NCBI GenBank assembly: GCA_028455995.1
Contig: JABELC010000002.1
Coordinates: 186,001-250,000, forward strand
Direction: 5' to 3'
Length of the DNA: 64,000 nt
DNA from: Scleromitrula shiraiana
Taxonomy: Eukaryota; Ascomycota; Leotiomycetes; Helotiales; Sclerotiniaceae
In this document: one piece after another, positions 20,490 to 31,121 of the stretch
Position numbering within the stretch: the first letter of the stretch is position 1
Layout: each line of letters begins with the position of its first letter
Translations under genes and position numbers: made by a program
Notes under the pieces: model-generated
The model's database searches: none
What the model saw: only the letters and a program-made list of their open reading frames with translations
Told to the model about the DNA's origin: nothing

Positions 20490-22337
20490 CTAATAATCAA
20501 GTGGATCCGCACCATAGTTGACGGTAACCTGATTGAAAAAGTGGTAATCAAGACTTCGAATAGCTTGAAGACAGCATTGAGCTTGACCCTCAATCCTAGC
20601 CATCTCAAATCTGACCTTCGAGAATCCATGTCGATAACAAGGCAAGTTCGTGACTGAAACCAACGTATGCTTACACCATGCTTTAAAGAAATCCTCCCAG
20701 TAGTTGGTGTCCAACGAATCCGGGGATTCAATTTCCAAAAATCGAGTATGACTTCCAACCCACGCGCCACGCCCATGATGATTGTACCAAACTTTAACAC
20801 GCTCACCACGAATACTGAAATATGGGGCTCTTCTCGCACGTTGATAAAGTTCTGCAGCACTGCTGGGCTTCTTAAAGACGACTTTTGCTCCTTGTGTACT
20901 ATGCATCTGGGTAGGGCCGGACATCGAGACAGCGACGATGGAGCCAATCGCGAGATACGAGAATAACTCAGCATAATCAACTCCATCTGGAATGCATGTG
21001 ATCCATAAGACACAATTGAGATGATCGGGAACATTGGGATTGGCAGAGTTTTGGTCGCCGAGATACTTACTTCCGGATTCGCCGACGTTATCTATCAAAC
21101 CCATTTCGCGGAGGAGCATGTTGGTTGGATGGAATGGAACTGGAACTGGAACTGGCTTTTGTATGGCTGGTCTTTCCATAGTAGGTGTCAGCTCCGAGGT
21201 AGGATAGACGGTGTCTCTTTTAATGTCCACGACGGTTTGTTCTCTGTTAGAAAGACCTAAGTTAAGGTTAGACATGCTAGAGATAGTCGATGCCATGGTT
21301 GCTACACTGCTATCAGATCCCCATCTCTTATTGCGACTTTCCAATATCGATGATGGAAACGAGGAGTTCGTAGTTGTGGTACTATCAGAATTGCGCATTT
21401 CTCGTAAAGAATGTCGACTAAATACGTCAGTAGTTTGAGGCATCGATGCCATGTCGGCACATGCTTTTCGCATATCATCGAATGAAGATTTCAAATCTAT
21501 ATCTGTTGATTTTTCGTCGAATGCAAACAGGTTATAGCGTTCGATATCGTTTGGAGAACTACCGCCGGTTTTGAAGTATCCTTGCCAATGTTGCTCGACA
21601 TCGTTGTAGCCTGAGAGCTGTGTGGAGAAAGTTTTAGCGGAAGTGGCTGCTTGCTGTAGAGTCGGTAGGTTGGGACCATTTGTGGTTGATTGTTTGACAT
21701 TGCAATAATGAGTAGCACCTTCGTACTTGAAACAACTGGTGGGTGAATAACCGCCTGCTAATTTTGATGGAGCGATTTCATTGCGTGCCAGAAAGCCCAT
21801 GAACATTTTCTTTTGATCAGAATCAGCATTGGAAGTCTGTGGCTTCTCGATGAATTTATTGTTATGATGACCTTTAACTCTTCCTGATGCGTCTTCCAAA
21901 CTGCTAGTAAAAAGTGAATGTGCGTTAGGAGAGGTTGTTGAATAATGCTTGTCAAACAAATCTGCCCATCTTGAAAGACGATTCTCTCCTAATGCTTCCT
22001 GCTCAACACGCGATCCAGTAGATTTCTGGATACTAAGTTCTTGTTGCTCCACAGCCTCCATTGTGTCCAACTCGTCATGCCCTGGGATGTACTGCAAATC
22101 CTCAAAATCTTGATTATTGACTTTAAGACTGTGATCCATGCTAGACGAAGTACTTGAAGAATAGTTGTTAGGATAATTGTTCGTGGCTATGAGATTTCTA
22201 TTAGCCACCAGTTGCTATTTTGTAGAGATGCTAGATGAAATACCTGTCTCACTAAACATCTTTTTATTATGGGAGTGATCAATTGAGAAACCATAGTCTT
22301 TTGTATCAACCGATAACTCTTCACAGTTTCGGTCCAT
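20490..22337 (-). CDS. RRM-like array protein, copy 5
   Basis: Two exons, 22337-22244 and 22186-20490, with a 57-nt intron containing a CTAAT branch site; 596 aa. The long second exon has no ATG near its start, so the true start is the upstream ATG giving MDRNCEELSV. Residues 1-400 are Ser/Thr/Asn-rich and probably disordered, with a small Pro-Val repeat (PVPVPVPFHP) just before the folded part. Module A is about 422-500 (NCVLWITCIPDGVDYAELF ... SIRGERVKVWYNHHG) and module B about 512-592 (TRFLEIESPDS ... VRFEMARIEGQAQCCL), ending in NYGADPLDY. Sister of copy 4. Largest member of the array. Function unknown; interaction with RNA or protein partners is inferred from the fold only. Confidence 0.78.
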
Positions 22338-24796
22338 CTTGGATGGTGTATTCTAGATTGAGACTTTTTCTTTCTTATCGAAATAATTGTTGCAAGCAAA
22401 GAAAAGGGAAAGTATGATCAGAATTAAAGGAAGGAGATCCTCAATTAGGTCGAGAAGAAATATGCTAAAGAAAAGATGCGACTACTAAAGTCAGAAGCAG
22501 ATACCAAAATCGAGTTGAAGTAGCAAAAGAAATCAGAGTAGGGGAAGAATACATTTAACAAAGCCGAAAATAATGAACAGTGAAGCAGTAAAGTCGTACA
22601 ATCTGGTCAGATTTATTCAATGTGCGGTTTTCATTACGGTAGAATCGCAATTAAATACAAAAGCAAGGAACCGACCAAACGGAGCTGCAGTAGACAACTC
22701 ATACGTCCAACTAATATTCACTGACAATGTGGCTCGAACATGGTGTGACCGTGGAATATTCAGGCGATAGAGGAATAGCGTGTCGAGAGTTGAGATGAGA
22801 TGCTTGCGCTGCTTATCAAGCTACATCGAATACTGCAAGGCTCGCTTCGAAGAAGTGAATGAAAGGGGTCATATGGTGAAACGGCGTCTCGGCCAAGAAA
22901 CTCTCCGCCTTGGAGATAATCTTGTGAGAATACCTAGGTACCAAACAACGATGAATAGTATGGCGATTTGAAATGGTGAATGGAGTTTAAGTATTGAACT
23001 ACTGCATTTTCTACATGCCAGGTGTGAGTGGAAATTGCATTGCAATTCAATTCCAGGATGATTAGCTATGACATCCTGAAAAGATATATACAAAACACAA
23101 AGTGAAGTAATTCAATCTACCTATCGGTAGTTGAAAGGAAACTGGGTTCTTAAATCCGTGATCGAATTAGTTGACTGCGGGAGTGCAAAGTCAACGATCG
23201 GATACAAGTAATTTAGAACTGCTAAGGATTTATCATCGCCGACTACGAGATGTAACGTTTATATTCACCATGGTAGAATGAAAAAGCAAATCTACCCACC
23301 AAAATATACCTCGAAGCCCGCACAAATACTCTATGGAAGAACAATCTATACCTTTGACCTCCTACCCGTTCATCTTCCCTGCATAGCACAAGCCTAGATC
23401 GTAATAGAGTGAATCCTACTATTCTTGACACTGCCTCAGCACTTACAAAGTTTAGATGATAGTGTTTCCGACCCTTGCCAGACTTCCTCTTGCTTGGAAA
23501 AAACAACTCTTTGTCCTGCTGTCACCGAGTACCAAAAAAAGATTTGATGCTGATTAATCACGACGGAGCTTCTGCGGACTTTCTAACTTGAAAGTCCTTG
23601 AGATCTTCAGCTTTTCCACAATCAAATTCCATATCCGTATTCTAGGCCCTATGCTACACACCCAGCACCACGTTACAACTAAGTATCGTCAAGAGGTAAC
23701 GTAGATAATATACTTAGCTCCAAATTTGCCATGAGAACTAATACCACGAGGAGACCTGGGGCTCCGTAGCTATTGGGAGATGCGATCCTTAAAAAATATT
23801 TGCTTAGCTAAAGGACGGGCTACGAGTTGACAAAAAAAATTCAATAACTGAAGTTTTTTCTTGGCTTCAAAATCTAGAACCAACAGCATGCTTGTAGCAA
23901 GTGCTTGGCTTCTGTGGTCATTTGCGCCCACTGAATAAGCAGTCAATTAATGAGTGAGAGATTCAACGAAAAAACCGGGTGCGTAGGTGGCTTGAGTGAA
24001 TTGAAGTTATCAAGACTAGTACTTAGATTCTGTCAATAGGATTGGTAACCGTTCGCCAAGGATCAACATGCCAGGGCTACTCGATTCTTGAAATCGAGCT
24101 CATGGTCAAACATATGATGTTATATTATCATCTTTGGGAGAATAGATAGCTGAGCTATACAGACTAGTGGATTTTATACATAAGCATTCGTATTTTCCTA
24201 AGATTATTTGATGTTCCCTTGCTTTTTTTAATATATTTGCGAACAAACTGACGATTCAAGAGATGAGATGAGATGAGATAGGATGATGCTATCGACCATA
24301 TCACCCAAACAAATTAGCAAGGACTCAGCAAGAAAGAAGCAAAGGCGTAACTTTACTACATATTCCATCTTATATGATACGACATCTAATAACAAAACAA
24401 GACGATTACTGGATATCTAGCAGGTAGAAAACCACATACATCATATATCGAAGTCACTAGCAAAAGCGCAACATACAAATACCACAACATCGACAATGCA
24501 ACTCGCATGAATCCACACTTTGTTTAAAAATCAAAAATTACTTATTTGGCTTGGTATCATTCATCCATCTAACCCGCGCATACATCCATTTTCCCGAAGA
24601 AAAATTCCAAAGAATCAATCAATAAAAATGCAACAGACCCCGAAAATCTCATACAAACTATTCATCCCAAGCAAAGCACCTTATTGTCTTGAGACATAAC
24701 ATAGCACGCCCAAGAAACGAAAACAACGAATATCAAATCATCTCTAATTCCATCCCCTGATATATCATAACTCCATGCATGCATCCACTCGTCCAT
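22338..24796. other. Intergenic region, 2.5 kb
   Basis: Right border of the RRM-like array. Scattered short frames (for example 22573-22770 and 23243-23506) lack domains or splice support. A short run of GATGA repeats lies near 24263-24280. No tRNA or transposon recognised. Confidence 0.45.
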
Positions 24797-25946
24797 CTAA
24801 CTAATGAAGCATAAAGCCCCCAGAGCTAAATAAAAGACGAAAAGAGGATAAACAGCCAAACCCACACGATTTTTAACAACTCCACTCCCACCTAGAATGC
24901 TAATACCGGCCGCCATTGACCAAGCTACTAGAACGATGTAGACGGGTATTCGAGGGATGGGGTGAAGACCGACGGCGGAGAGAAGGGCAGCTATTACGAG
25001 GGGGAAGAGTGTATAGCCGATTATGCAGACGCTTTGAGCAAAGGAGCTATCGGGAGATTTTGATTAGCAAGATTCATCAGTTTGTTCGTTCGTTCGGACT
25101 CCGTTTTGCTTTGTAGATAGACCGATCGATCGACGGCACAGAGGAAAGGAAGAGTAAAAGATAGTAAAGAATAAAAAAAACTCACATATTGCCCCCCAGC
25201 AACTTAATCTGCAGCGTAACCACCGCCTCCCCAATCCAAACCATCGCAAAAACTCCACTAAATACCACACTCATTTGATCCTCCCTTGCCCGAAAACTAA
25301 GCAACAAGCTCAACAACAAACAAAAAACCAACGGGCCCCATAAATCCCAATCCCTTAACCCCTCACTCATACCATTCCCCCCCTGAACCAATCCCTCCAC
25401 ATCAGCAGCCCTCGTAATCATACCCCTCAACTCCTCCCTCGCACCTCCCAATCCCTGCTCCCTCAAATTCGAATACGCGCCTCTCAGTCCATGAGAATCG
25501 AGCATAGAGCCACCGAAGAGGTATTTAGGGTAGAGAACTTCGCGCATTTTGGACCAGACGGCTAGCAGATCTCGGGATAAGGTTTCCCAGACAGATTCGT
25601 CAATTGTGTTTGTTGGGGCGCGTCGATCTTCGCCGGGGATGCGCGATGTTAGGTAGGATTCATTGAGGGGGTGGGAGCGAGATGAGGAGGATTGGGTGTT
25701 GGATATATTTCCTGTTAAGGGAGTGCGGGCGGTGGTGGGATGGAGGGGGTCGTCAAGGTCGTCGAGGGTAGCTGGTTGGTTGGGGAGGGGTTGATTAGTT
25801 TTGGAAGAAAGAATTGGAAAGGAGGGTGGAATTTTCAATGATTGAAGTTAAAGAGAAAGAGGGTACTTACCATCATCAGGATCTATCAAATCATCTTCGA
25901 CTTGTGGACTGTTGTAATGTTCGTATGGATTTGATGATGAAGCCAT
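24797..25946 (-). CDS. YIP4: Yip1-domain Golgi membrane protein, Yip4/YIPF6 type
   Basis: Three exons: 25946-25871, 25771-25186 and 25046-24797; phases agree, 303 aa. A disordered, acidic N-terminus of about 130 residues (MASSSNPYEHYNSPQVEDD) leads to DWDLWGPLVFCLLLSLLLSF and then MVWIGEAVVTLQIKLLGGNI-S-FAQSVCIIGYTL, the core motifs of the YIPF6/Yip4 branch. Five membrane segments are visible and the protein ends shortly after the last. Members bind Ypt/Rab GTPases and take part in ER-Golgi traffic and Golgi organisation. The KLLGGN core is interrupted by the second intron. Complete; the gene symbol rests on the YIPF6-specific words DWDLWGPL and LGGNISF. Confidence 0.88.
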
Positions 25947-26494
25947 GATTGCTTATCTTTTTATGAGGTTGCTCGCGAGCGACTAAAGTTCTTTATATGC
26001 TGCCGGACGATACACAAAGTGCGATTGAAAAGAAACGTATTCTATGCGACTCAGATTATCTCATTTCGTTTTGCGCAATACTACTGTCATTATAGGAAGC
26101 TTGAAGCTATCCCAAAATTCCACGGTTTCCTTATGGAGCTTCGTGTTCGATAAGCCCAAGCTTTGACGCTAGTACTAATGAAGCTAGCCTTTCCGCTGAT
26201 ATCAACAGCTTCATCTGGGTGGTATCACTACATCTATATCTTACATTTTCTAATGTTTCTTTTCCTTCTCTGGTACACAAGAGCTGGGCCAAGGATCGCA
26301 ATAGAACAATAATTCATTAATAATGTTTGGTTGTAAGTCATACGTTAATCATAAAATTTCCTTTGCAGCAAAATCCAAATCAAATCCGCCAAAAAATCAA
26401 ATTAGTTGAAAGAATCCTTCTTCATATCGATATCTCAGTGTCATCAATTTTCCTCCTCCACTGACAAAATCGTTGCACTGAGCGTGCTTTTAAA
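25947..26494. other. Intergenic gap
   Basis: About 550 bp holding the Yip4 promoter and the 3' side of the PAS gene; no coding sequence recognised. Confidence 0.5.
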
Positions 26495-28103
26495 TTAATG
26501 GCTGTTTCCATTATTCCCATTATTTCCATTACCACCAGTCCAGCTATTATCGCGGCTGGAGTGAGTAAGTTGGGGTCTTTGAGCATATCCAGGAGGACCA
26601 TCACCCCCGCTCTTATGACCATCCTCACCATTAAGTCTTCGGCGTTTTCCCTCCTTTCTCTCCTCCCTGACCAAATAACCAATTGAGTGTTTGGTCTTAC
26701 GACTTTCGGCCTTTCGTCGATCCCAATCCCGCTTCGCTTGATTGATGGGGGGTTCGATTCCGGTAGGTTCGTGATGTGGATCATACACAAGTCTAGCAGG
26801 TGGCACGGCTTCTCCGGTGCCTTTACCCTTTCCATAAGATCCAATGTTTCCATTGATACCAACCAAACCCCACGCAAAGACTGCGGCCTCGCGAATAGAT
26901 TTGAAGAGTTCCTGAGTAGGAGCATTGGGGTGTAATTGAGGAGCATCGAACCCGTGCTTGAAGGGTTTGTTTGCAATGGGCATATGAGTATGAGCGTTGA
27001 TAGGATTGACACCCCATGGTGCTGCTGCCACAAGCGCGTTTTGGTCGACGGGCACATTTGGCTTGTCTACAGCACGACGCAAGATAACGACCAAACCATC
27101 TGAAGTGCAAGATATCACAGCTTCGAGCATGATTGGTTCAAACGCGGTTACCTCACGAGGGGGTGCCCGGGGTGGTGCATCCCTTGCGACTGAGCCATCA
27201 TCATCCTCTTCATTTTCCATGTCACTGGCCTCAGCAAGTGCCTCGGTGAGCTCAGCAAGTTCATGAGGATAGCGAGGATCACGGCACCAAAACTTGACAT
27301 AAGCAATGGAATCGTTGCCCTTGGCGCTCTCAACGACCGCAATGACATCGCGCAAGCAGTTATGGTGGATGCACTCGTAAAAGCTCTTGTCAACCATGTA
27401 GTCCTTAGTGATTCCAAGGACCTTTTCAATCGCATCGGTGCAATACATGATATTCAAACTTCGAGTGAAACGATTAAGGATAAGTGCTGCACGGGGTTCA
27501 CGTTTGGTATCTTCGACATTAGGAGTGCGGAATTTGGACGAGAGATGTTCCAACATGTGGTATCTCAAATCCTTGGGAGGAGTGGTGAAGATCTGAACGA
27601 TATCCTCAATCTTATTGACTCCGACGCCTAGATTGACATTAGCAGGATCCTAGATAGCTAACAACAGAACGCAAGTTTACCTGCAACTCGGGGGGAACCA
27701 CGATAGATACTGGTACAAGCAACCAATACATCATAGACAACAGTGAAGACACATTCACATTTGGTGTATCCGCCAGCCTTATTCTTAATATTGGCATAAT
27801 GAATGATGGCAGCTTTATCCAAATAAACTCCCTGGCTGTGGAGGGATCGATTGAAGGGAATATCATCCGGATGGAAGTAGTCGAAGTAAGACTTGCCAAC
27901 AATATCCTGCGGCTCGAAATCGAGCACATCGGCGACAGAGTCCGAACAATACAAGATGTTCGCCTCAGGGGTCAAGTCTAATGAACGTTACAGATCAGCT
28001 AAAGTCTTTTGTAAAAAATATGATTCATTCTCACGAATGAGGAAAACGAGGTTTGGAATTAGATGGCTAGCTCACTATGGATGGTCATGAAAGTAGTCTC
28101 CAT
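26495..28103 (-). CDS. Two-PAS-domain regulatory protein (white-collar-like, no LOV motif)
   Basis: Three exons: 28103-28076 (nine codons), 27977-27681 and 27627-26495, 485 aa. PAS-A covers about residues 12-110 (ILYCSDSVADVLDFEPQDIV, then SYFDYFHPDDI, the classic PAS helix and loop). PAS-B covers about 145-310 (IMYCTDAIEKVLGITKDYMV), is interrupted by an acidic/Pro insert (MENEEDDDGSVAR), and ends with EAVISCTSDGLVVILRRA. The C-terminus has a basic nuclear-signal-like stretch (KEGKRRRLNGEDGHK) and a Gly/Asn-rich tail. The flavin-binding GxNCRFLQ motif of LOV photoreceptors is missing, and no GATA zinc finger follows, so it is not WC-1 or WC-2 itself. A scaffold or transcriptional co-regulator role is likely but unproven. 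It is divergent from the EED gene. Confidence 0.85.
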
Positions 28104-31100
28104 TTTGAAGAATCTGGCGTTTGTATCTCTAATAAGATGCTCAGTTCTTTGGATAGACGATAAAGTCTAGAATCGACTCTTGTGTAGAGTTGAGTTTTGG
28201 ATTGGATTATATGTAGATTATCCGAGATGAATAATATAATAAAACTTTAAAGGGGGGAGGATATTCGCGAAACATATATAGATTTAATGGGTAGAGTGTA
28301 CCACTCATCAGTCCTATGCAGGTCAAATCCAAGGCTCTATCAGAAAAAATACCCATGTGGTACCTGACCCAACGAAATCAGCGAGATCGCCGATGCCAAA
28401 GTAAAGAACACAAGGTTTATGCTTGACTTGACACGTTCATGAAAAGCTGGAGTAATTCCTTTTCCCTCCTGTCATTCATTCGTCAATTCAATTGATTATG
28501 AACCCGCCAACCCGTCAAATCCGATTCGTTTCTTTTCACCTCCAAATTCCGACTATGTAAATATGCAGTGCAGTGGACCTTGCCTGGTATCGGGTGTGGA
28601 GGCGGAACTCCCCTTTGTCCGGGATCGGATCGTCTGGGTATACTTCACGCTTCGGGAATAGAAAGTGTGGAGTTTGGGAATTGGGGTCGAATGAAAAGTC
28701 TTTGGTAATGTAGTTGTAAGAGAGAGAGAACAAAGCCAATATGTTGTGTCAAGCTATTTTGACGTTTTAAATCCTCGAATGGAATGGAAATCCTACTGCG
28801 GTGCGATATTTCCTTCTTGCATTATAGTTGTGGAATGTCATACGATATGATGAATGTAGTTCCTTAAATAGGCTCTTGAAAGCGGGTGGGGGTGGTTTTG
28901 TGTATGGGGCGTTGTTGGTTTGAATGGATTTCTCTCCATTGAGATTTTTATATATTATACATCAAGTTAAGGAGGTGAAGTAAAGTGCATATATATGTAA
29001 TGAATTTATATGTATGTAGATCCAAGACTAGATGCCAAGTCGGCATTTATTAAATTAAATGTAAGAAGAACCAATTATAGATGTTGGGGAACTGGAGAGG
29101 AAAGAGCCGGTGGGATATAGGGTTCATCCCAAATTTAGATAAGATATATGGAGTCAATGTCACAATTCATTGCCGTCGCTGCTCAACAACTGTGACAACT
29201 AGTCGATTAAATTATTTCGTAATGCAGGTGCAGATGCAGATTACTATACTCTACGTTTCAGTGTGCCCTGTCAAATTTACGCGAGAAAAAAAGGGAAGGG
29301 AAGAAGCGCTAGACATGCGCAGTATGCATGTATTATTTCATTTATCTCATGTATCGGGCGGTAGGTATATGTAGAGTATTTGGCAGAAATACATACCTCC
29401 GAGGAATTCATTTAACACAATTCCTCTATGGTTATCAATGATAACCTAACCTTATAATTTCTCAAGTTCTTCTCTCCTATCCCCCTGCCTATCCCTTTAT
29501 CCACCCCACGGAAACGAATCATTAACCCAAACTATCACAACATCATTATCAATGCCTATCTAGTATATATACATATATACATATATAGTACATCCCGAAT
29601 ACGGTTTATCAAATCTTCGTTTCATTCTCGATGTCCTGCAGATGAATTAATACGTTCATATAAAAATTTGTTTGTTCCTTGGCATAAACATTACACCCGT
29701 TTGATATGTACAGTATGTATTGTAACCTGAGAACCCTTGAATAATAAAAGCAATGACGAGACATATGATGACGAGGCTACGGTAAAATTTCATACGGAAT
29801 ACCAATTGACTCTGCCGGTTGTTATCGGTGGGTACAATGGCTTTTTTTTTCCTACTGCTTCTTTTTGTTCCTCGCGTACGACGAACTTTTCCGCTTGTAG
29901 GTATTTCATTCATTCATATTGGGTAGCTGGAACGAGTACGAAGGGGATACAAAAACTATGAACTCGTGGTTGAGGTTGAGGTTCAGATAGACGGTATAAT
30001 TATTATTCCATATTAATAATTTCTGTTCCAATGGACAATTTACTGCTAGTGAACCTACTACTAGTGAACCTACTACTATACTATTGAGCTTACAAACGAT
30101 GAAGTTTCAACCGACGGACTTACTTACTTATTATTACTAGTATAACCACTTATATAAAGGTATAAAAGTATGATAGTAAAGAATCTATAATTATCTTCAA
30201 GGAGTAGTCGTCGTCTGCTTTTCACATTTTTGTACAACTTAAGTTGTGTGTATTACGTAATACATAACACAACATACAACCTTCAGTATATTGATACTGA
30301 TACGAGTACAGGACCCTAAAATAGCCAAAAACGCGTTATTGTATTATATCGGACGTGATCGGTAAGTAATCCAGCCTTGTTTTTTACTCCTACTGCTACT
30401 GCTACTGCTACTGCTACTACTATCACCACGAAAAGGAGATAAAAACAAAATTCTGCAAGAGCCTCACTGAAGGAGACTTCTGCATAATGCCATGAATGAA
30501 AATCTTATCATACGAGTAATTCTGGAAATTTTATCTGGAGAATCAACCAAAATTAAACCTATTTAATTACTCTGATATTCCGACTTTTCCCCATAACATC
30601 ATGTCGTTGTGCCTTGCCTTGCTTTGATACAACCACATTCCCGAATCTTTGGTAGGTTTCACTGACCACATGGGGAACGGAAAGAAGCATGAATCTAAAT
30701 ATTTTTTGGCTTATATGGAAATGTGTAACTGCATATCTATGGAGGACATATGCAGTACACGATTGGGGTCCAAAATTGACCCTGGAAATTTCCAATAGAG
30801 CTAGCTAATTCTCACTCATCACAGGATCATCTCAAGGATAACACTTCCCTTTGCATATCGATCACCATATATTAAAGGTGTACCGTGACTCGGGATATAC
30901 AAGTCATTTTGGCACCCGATTTAATTGACAGCGAACGCATTTGCGATTCTCGGACTACTTTTACCGGTCCGACTTTTTATAAGTATCACCCGTGGGATCG
31001 AGATCGAAATCAACCTCGCATCAACATTGAAATCCGTTGGTCCAGCTACCCATCATATCCCGAAATCTTCACCTTTTGACCCATTTTCGGGCGTCAAGCT

Positions 31101-31121
31101 TCGGTTTGTTCTTCCGACATC
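28104..31121. other. Long divergent intergenic region between the PAS gene and EED
   Basis: 3 kb with no supportable gene. It includes a TA-rich palindromic stretch near 29568-29590, a duplicated CTAGTGAACCTACTA unit at about 30047-30075 and a CTACTG hexamer-type run at 30389-30424. Short open frames (28536-28739, 29081-29374, 29656-29913) look random. Confidence 0.45.
30389..30424. repeat. Trinucleotide microsatellite (CTG/CTA mixed)
   Basis: About six tandem CTACTG-type units in the intergenic gap, ending in CTACTACTAT. Non-coding; likely variable between strains. Confidence 0.7.
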
